NCBI GenBank assembly: GCA_002007465.1
Contig: LNAC01001226.1
Span: forward strand, 1 to 64,000
DNA length: 64,000 nucleotides
Origin: Ailurus styani
Taxonomy: Eukaryota > Chordata > Mammalia > Carnivora > Ailuridae
Direction of reading: 5' to 3'
Shown: piece after piece, positions 60,471-64,000 of the stretch
How positions within the stretch are numbered: the first letter of the stretch is position 1
Layout of the letters: every line of letters begins with the position of its first letter
Translations under genes and position numbers: made by a program
The notes under the pieces: model-generated
What the model saw: the letters and a program-made list of their open reading frames with translations, nothing else
What the model was told of the DNA's origin: nothing
Databases searched by the model: none

Positions 60471-60934
60471 TTTCAAAATAAATGCTAAATTGAATGGGAC
60501 ACGAGAATATAGGCGTAGACCAAAGTCCTGGGAAAACCAGAACATGTGGTCACACAATTGTTAGACTCTAGAATGTCTGTGTTCGTATACTCCACCAGGG
60601 CCAGGGGAAGGAGCTGCTCCGTTAGGGCCTGTTCTCTAAACTGTTTTTAGTAAGAAGAAAATATATCTAAAATGTAATAATAAATGGGGGTACTTTAACA
60701 TTTGGTCTTCACAGACTGTGTTTCTTTCACTAGCCACTTGAGACATTTCCCTTATGTCTCCGTCCCTGCTTTTCCACTTTCTCTGTTCCAGCCACCTTTC
60801 TACACCTGTCCCTGGCTGAACATAAGACGGAGACTTATGTGGCTTCTTGGGAGAGGTGAGTGGTAGTGCTTAATTGTTCTTGCTCAGGTACCTCAGATAA
60901 CAACTCTTGTCAGTTCCCCCACTCCCCCACCAAG
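60471..60934. other. Intronic stretch with an exon-like segment
   Basis: No known repeat was recognised. The segment at 60792-60855 has an acceptor-like and a donor-like edge and is open in one frame, but it shows no PG motif or recognised domain, so it is not called as an exon. Confidence 0.4.
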
Positions 60935-61145
60935 TTCTTTTTTTTTTCTTTTCTTTTTTTTACTTGACACACAGAGAGAGACACAGAGAGAGAGAGGGAA
61001 CACCAGCAGGGGGAGTGGGAGAGGGAGGAGCAGGTTCTCCCCACAGAGCAGGGAGCCTGATGCAGGGCTCGATCCCAGGACGGTGGGATCATGACCTGAG
61101 CTGAAGGCAGATGCTTAACGACTGAGCCACCCAGGCACGGCACCC
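60935..61145 (-). mobile_element. CAN-SINE, minus strand
   Basis: A T/C-rich left tail, 'GGAACACCAGCAGGGGGAGT', 'GCTCGATCCCAGGACG', and the head 'CTGAGCCACCCAGGCACG' at the right. Confidence 0.93.
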
Positions 61146-61266
61146 ACCCCCCGCCTCTAGTTCTATCCTGCATACGTATTGCTCCTCCTGTGCATGCCCT
61201 GAACTGAAGTTGTATTCAATCTTACCTTTCATTCTTTCAGAAGTTTTTCATGTTCATAAAAGTATA

Positions 61267-61762
61267 TAGAGACGATCCCTGACTTATGATGGCTTGACTT
61301 ATGATTTTCGGACTTTACAATGTATTAAAATGACACACATTTGATAGAAGCCATGTTCTAAATTTTGAACTTTTCCTGAGCTACTGATATGCCTTAGGCA
61401 ACTGTCTCCTGATGCCAGGCAGTGGCAGCAGCTGCAGCTCCCAGTCAGCTATGTGATCACAAGGGTAAACAACTGATATACTCACAACAATTTTGTTCCC
61501 ATGCAGCCATTCTGTTTTTCACTTTCAGTACAGTATTCAATTAATTACATGAGATAATCAACACTTTTATAAAATAAACTTTGTGTGAGATGATTTTATC
61601 AACTGTAGGCCAATGAAAGTATTCTGAGCACATTTAAGGTAGGCGAGGCTAAGCTTTGATGTTCATAGGCTAGGTTTATTAAATGCATTTGCAACTTAAG
61701 CAAATTTTCAACTTAGATGGGTTGATCAAGATATAAACTCATGGCAAGTCAAGGAAGATCTG
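61267..61762. mobile_element. Non-autonomous DNA transposon (Tigger-like)
   Basis: About 495 bp with inverted ends: left 'ATCCCTGACTTATGATGG', right 'GGCAAGTCAAGGAAGATCTG' (reverse complement CAGATCTTCCTTGACTTGCC). It is flanked by TA at 61265-61266 and 61763-61764. Internal text 'TTTCACTTTCAGTACAGTAT' and 'CACATTTAAGGTAGGCGAGG' matches a known mammalian DNA-transposon repeat in my memory; I do not name the family. Confidence 0.72.
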
Positions 61763-61909
61763 TATATATACTTGTCATTTCTAAAGTTTGCGTATTAAAC
61801 CTGACAATCACTAAATTCATCGTTACTGTTGTTTAGGATATATTTCCAACTGCTTAGTAACCCTATCATTTTTAGAGTTGATTCTCTGTTCTTACTCACC
61901 ATGGTAGTA

Positions 61910-62619
61910 CAGTAGTCCCTGCCTCCCATCTCTGGTTTTTCCTTCCCATGATTTCAGTTACCTTTCTGTCAGCTGTGGTTGAGAAACATATGGTCCTCCT
62001 TCTGACATAGAGTCAGAAGGTCAGTAGTAACCTAATGTTATATCATGATGCACATCATTCACCTTACTTTATCTCATCATATAGGCATTTTATCATCTTA
62101 CATCATCACAAGAAGAATTAGGGTGAGTACAGTACAATTATAGATGTATGTTTTTATTTAAATTCCAGTTACTTAACATACAGTGTCATATCGGTTTCAG
62201 GTGTACAATTTAGTGATTCAACACTTACATACATCACCTGATACTCATCAAGACTTGTGCCCTCCTTAATCCCCATCACCTAGTTAACCTATCCCCCCAC
62301 AAATCTCCCCTCTGATAACCACCAGTTCTCTGTAGTTAAAAGTCTGTCTCTGATTTTTTCCTCTCTGATTTATTCTGAGAGAGAGAGAGTGGGAGGGAGA
62401 GAGATTACATTAATTTTTAGTAAGTATATTTTTCTATTTTACTATTAGTTATTATTGTTAATCTCTTACTGTGCCTGATTTATAAATTAAACTTTATCAT
62501 ATGTATGTATGTATAGGAAAAATATGATATATATATAAGACTTGGTACTATCTGTGGTTTCAGGCATCCATTGGGCGTCTTGGAATGTACCCCCCCACAG
62601 ACAAGTGGAGGGACGACTA
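61910..62619. mobile_element. Non-autonomous Tigger-type DNA transposon, split by an L1 tail
   Basis: The left end CAGTAGTCCCTGCCTCCCA and the right end TGGAGGGACGACTA are inverted copies. TA lies outside at 61908-61909 and 62620-62621. Internal blocks 'GATTTCAGTTACC', 'TAATCTCTTACTGTGCCTGA' and 'GTGGTTTCAGGCATCCATTG' fit the Tigger family ending in 'CAGTCCCCCTTATCC'. No transposase is present. Confidence 0.78.
62145..62375 (-). mobile_element. L1 3' UTR fragment, minus strand, inside the DNA transposon
   Basis: 'TTAACATACAGTGTCATATC', 'TGATTCAACACTTACATACA' and 'CTCCTTAATCCCCATCACC' are the antisense of an L1 3' UTR. It interrupts the element at 61910-62619, so it is the younger of the two. 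Its own duplication could not be defined. Confidence 0.8.
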
Positions 62620-62621
62620 TA

Positions 62622-63698
62622 TTATGAGCTACTCATTACCATTATAATGTTTCTAGACTAGTTGAATTTTATGATGTACACATTTTGCACAATTAGCAAA
62701 GTAATCTTCTTTCTAGAATGTGCAATATGAATTCAATTTTATTTTTAAAGATTAATATTGATAAACAAAGTTGTTGATTTGATATACATGTCTATATTTT
62801 AAAAAGGAATTCACAGAGGTATTTATAAGGTACATCATAATATGTATATTTGCCATAAAAGAGAACATGTTGCTCTATATTGAAGTCACCTTGCAAAAGT
62901 ACTTTTTTATATGATTACTCTCTTGATAACGTCATAGCAGTTCTATTCATGTGATTCGTAATCCTGATAATTGTTGAGGCATTGAAGTTTGACTAATCTT
63001 TCTTAATTGACTATAATACGAAAAAATAAGATTACATATTTGTAAAAAAATTAGAAGGAAAACTATCAACTTGAGATTCAGTGTGATATAAACTATATTT
63101 CATAGAGGTTATTTGTATTCTAAAGTATTTTTGACTCTGACAACTTCAAAATTGCATTCAGTACTAGGCAGAAAAATGGAGTTATATAAAATCATAACAT
63201 CAGTGTAGTGTATGAAGTAGAGATAATAGTTGTACTCTTAGCCATTTTATTTTGCTGTAAATGAAATTCATTGTTCAGCATGGCCTTCTGAACTGTGTTT
63301 TCCAGTCAAGTTATTTTGTAAAGATTAAATTAAATTCATTGCAGGGTACATGCTTTTAGAGATTGTAACAATTCCTATCTGTTTGAACTGTACTCTGAAT
63401 TTTTTTTTTAGTGTAGAAGAAAGTTCAGAAAGACAGTTTTCCATCTCACTGCACTTTTTCAGAATGGTTCTCATATCTCGACCATAGGGTTTTATTACAT
63501 ACAAATTGAAGTGAACTCATGTCAGTAAGAAATAATGAAAACACACCTTCAGTGTTCTTCTTTACTTTTTCAGAGTACACGCATAAATCGTACTTCACAT
63601 TACTTAGAGATTATGCAAAAGTTTGGTAGAATTTGAGTAACTGTTATATTTAAGGAATATTATGAATGATGAACATTAACTGTCATAAATTATAGGTT
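62622..63698. other. Intronic stretch, nothing recognised
   Basis: AT-rich and without repeat signature or exon over about 1 kb. Confidence 0.45.
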
Positions 63699-64000
63699 TG
63701 GTAGACAGAATAATGCCTTCCTACCCTGCCCCCCCTTCAAGATGCCTATGCCTTAATCTCCAGAACCTTTGAATATAAGTTAATCTTACATGGCAAAGGG
63801 ATTTTACAGATGGAATTAAATGCTGTTCATCAGGTGACCTTAAATATGGGAGATTATCTTATATTAATTCCAGGGGCCTGATCTAACCACATTGGCCCTT
63901 AAAATCAGAAAAAGAATGTAGAAGAGTTAGTGAGAGATGCAGCTGAAGAAAGAGGAAGAGGAACAAGTTAAATTGTGAGAAGGATTCTACTTTTCCCTGT
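63699..64000 (+). repeat. MLT1-type MaLR (ERVL) LTR, cut by the window edge
   Basis: It starts TGGTAGACAGAATAATGCC and continues 'CTAATC' variants of the MLT1 5' half: 'CCTTAATCTCCAGAACCTTT', 'TTACATGGCAAAGGGATTTT', 'GGTGACCTTAAATATGGGAG'. The rest lies beyond the window. Confidence 0.85.

Noticed and set aside
9283..61145. tRNA gene candidates in the SINE heads
   Set aside because: CAN-SINE heads derive from a tRNA, but the copies are diverged, carry the SINE body and A-rich tail, and are repeats rather than tRNA genes.

Overview
The window is mammalian nuclear DNA from a carnivoran, most likely a mustelid (ferret, mink, otter group). It is AT-rich and crowded with interspersed repeats, with no prokaryotic-style gene layout. 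The organism call rests on at least 17 copies of the Carnivora tRNA-derived SINE (CAN-SINE). Several have the 'GTTAAAGCCTCTGCC' head variant that I associate with Mustelidae. The L1 and SINE copies are carnivoran in character, and no long open reading frame is intact anywhere.

Only one protein-coding piece is supported: a 160-bp exon at 43933-44092 on the + strand, with consensus splice sites. It encodes a Pro-Gly-rich segment typical of the sperm-tail PG-rich repeat family, best matching my recollection of STPG2 (human C4orf37), a gene with very large introns. I therefore read the remaining ~63.8 kb as the two introns flanking this exon.

Layout: 1-7.9 kb is intron with an MLT1 LTR (minus) and old L1/L2 pieces. 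7.9-15.3 kb is a near full-length but inactive carnivoran L1 (+), with two SINEs in it and a mutated reverse transcriptase active site. 15-25.8 kb holds old L1 fragments, a 3' L1 copy with target-site duplications, a SINE and an MLT1 LTR (+). 25.86-30.92 kb is a Tigger/pogo DNA transposon (minus), unusually well delimited, with a recognisable broken transposase and four SINEs; about 1.3 kb inside it is unexplained. 31-43.9 kb has MIR, SINE and minus-strand L1 3' ends. Then comes the exon.

46-55.5 kb carries more L1 and SINE insertions, an ERV-type LTR and an assembly join: a single N at 54115 inside a ~225-bp direct duplication. 56-60.5 kb is a long ancient L1 in minus orientation, broken by L2 and a SINE. 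61.2-62.6 kb has two short non-autonomous DNA transposons, the second split by an L1 tail. An MLT1 LTR (+) runs off the right edge.

I found no undescribed multi-gene system, RNA gene, CRISPR array or operon. The most useful observations are the exon assignment, the Tigger element with its unexplained interior, the probable false duplication at the N, and a few AT-rich stretches that resemble conserved non-coding elements. Repeat family names come from remembered consensus sequences, not from a database search.
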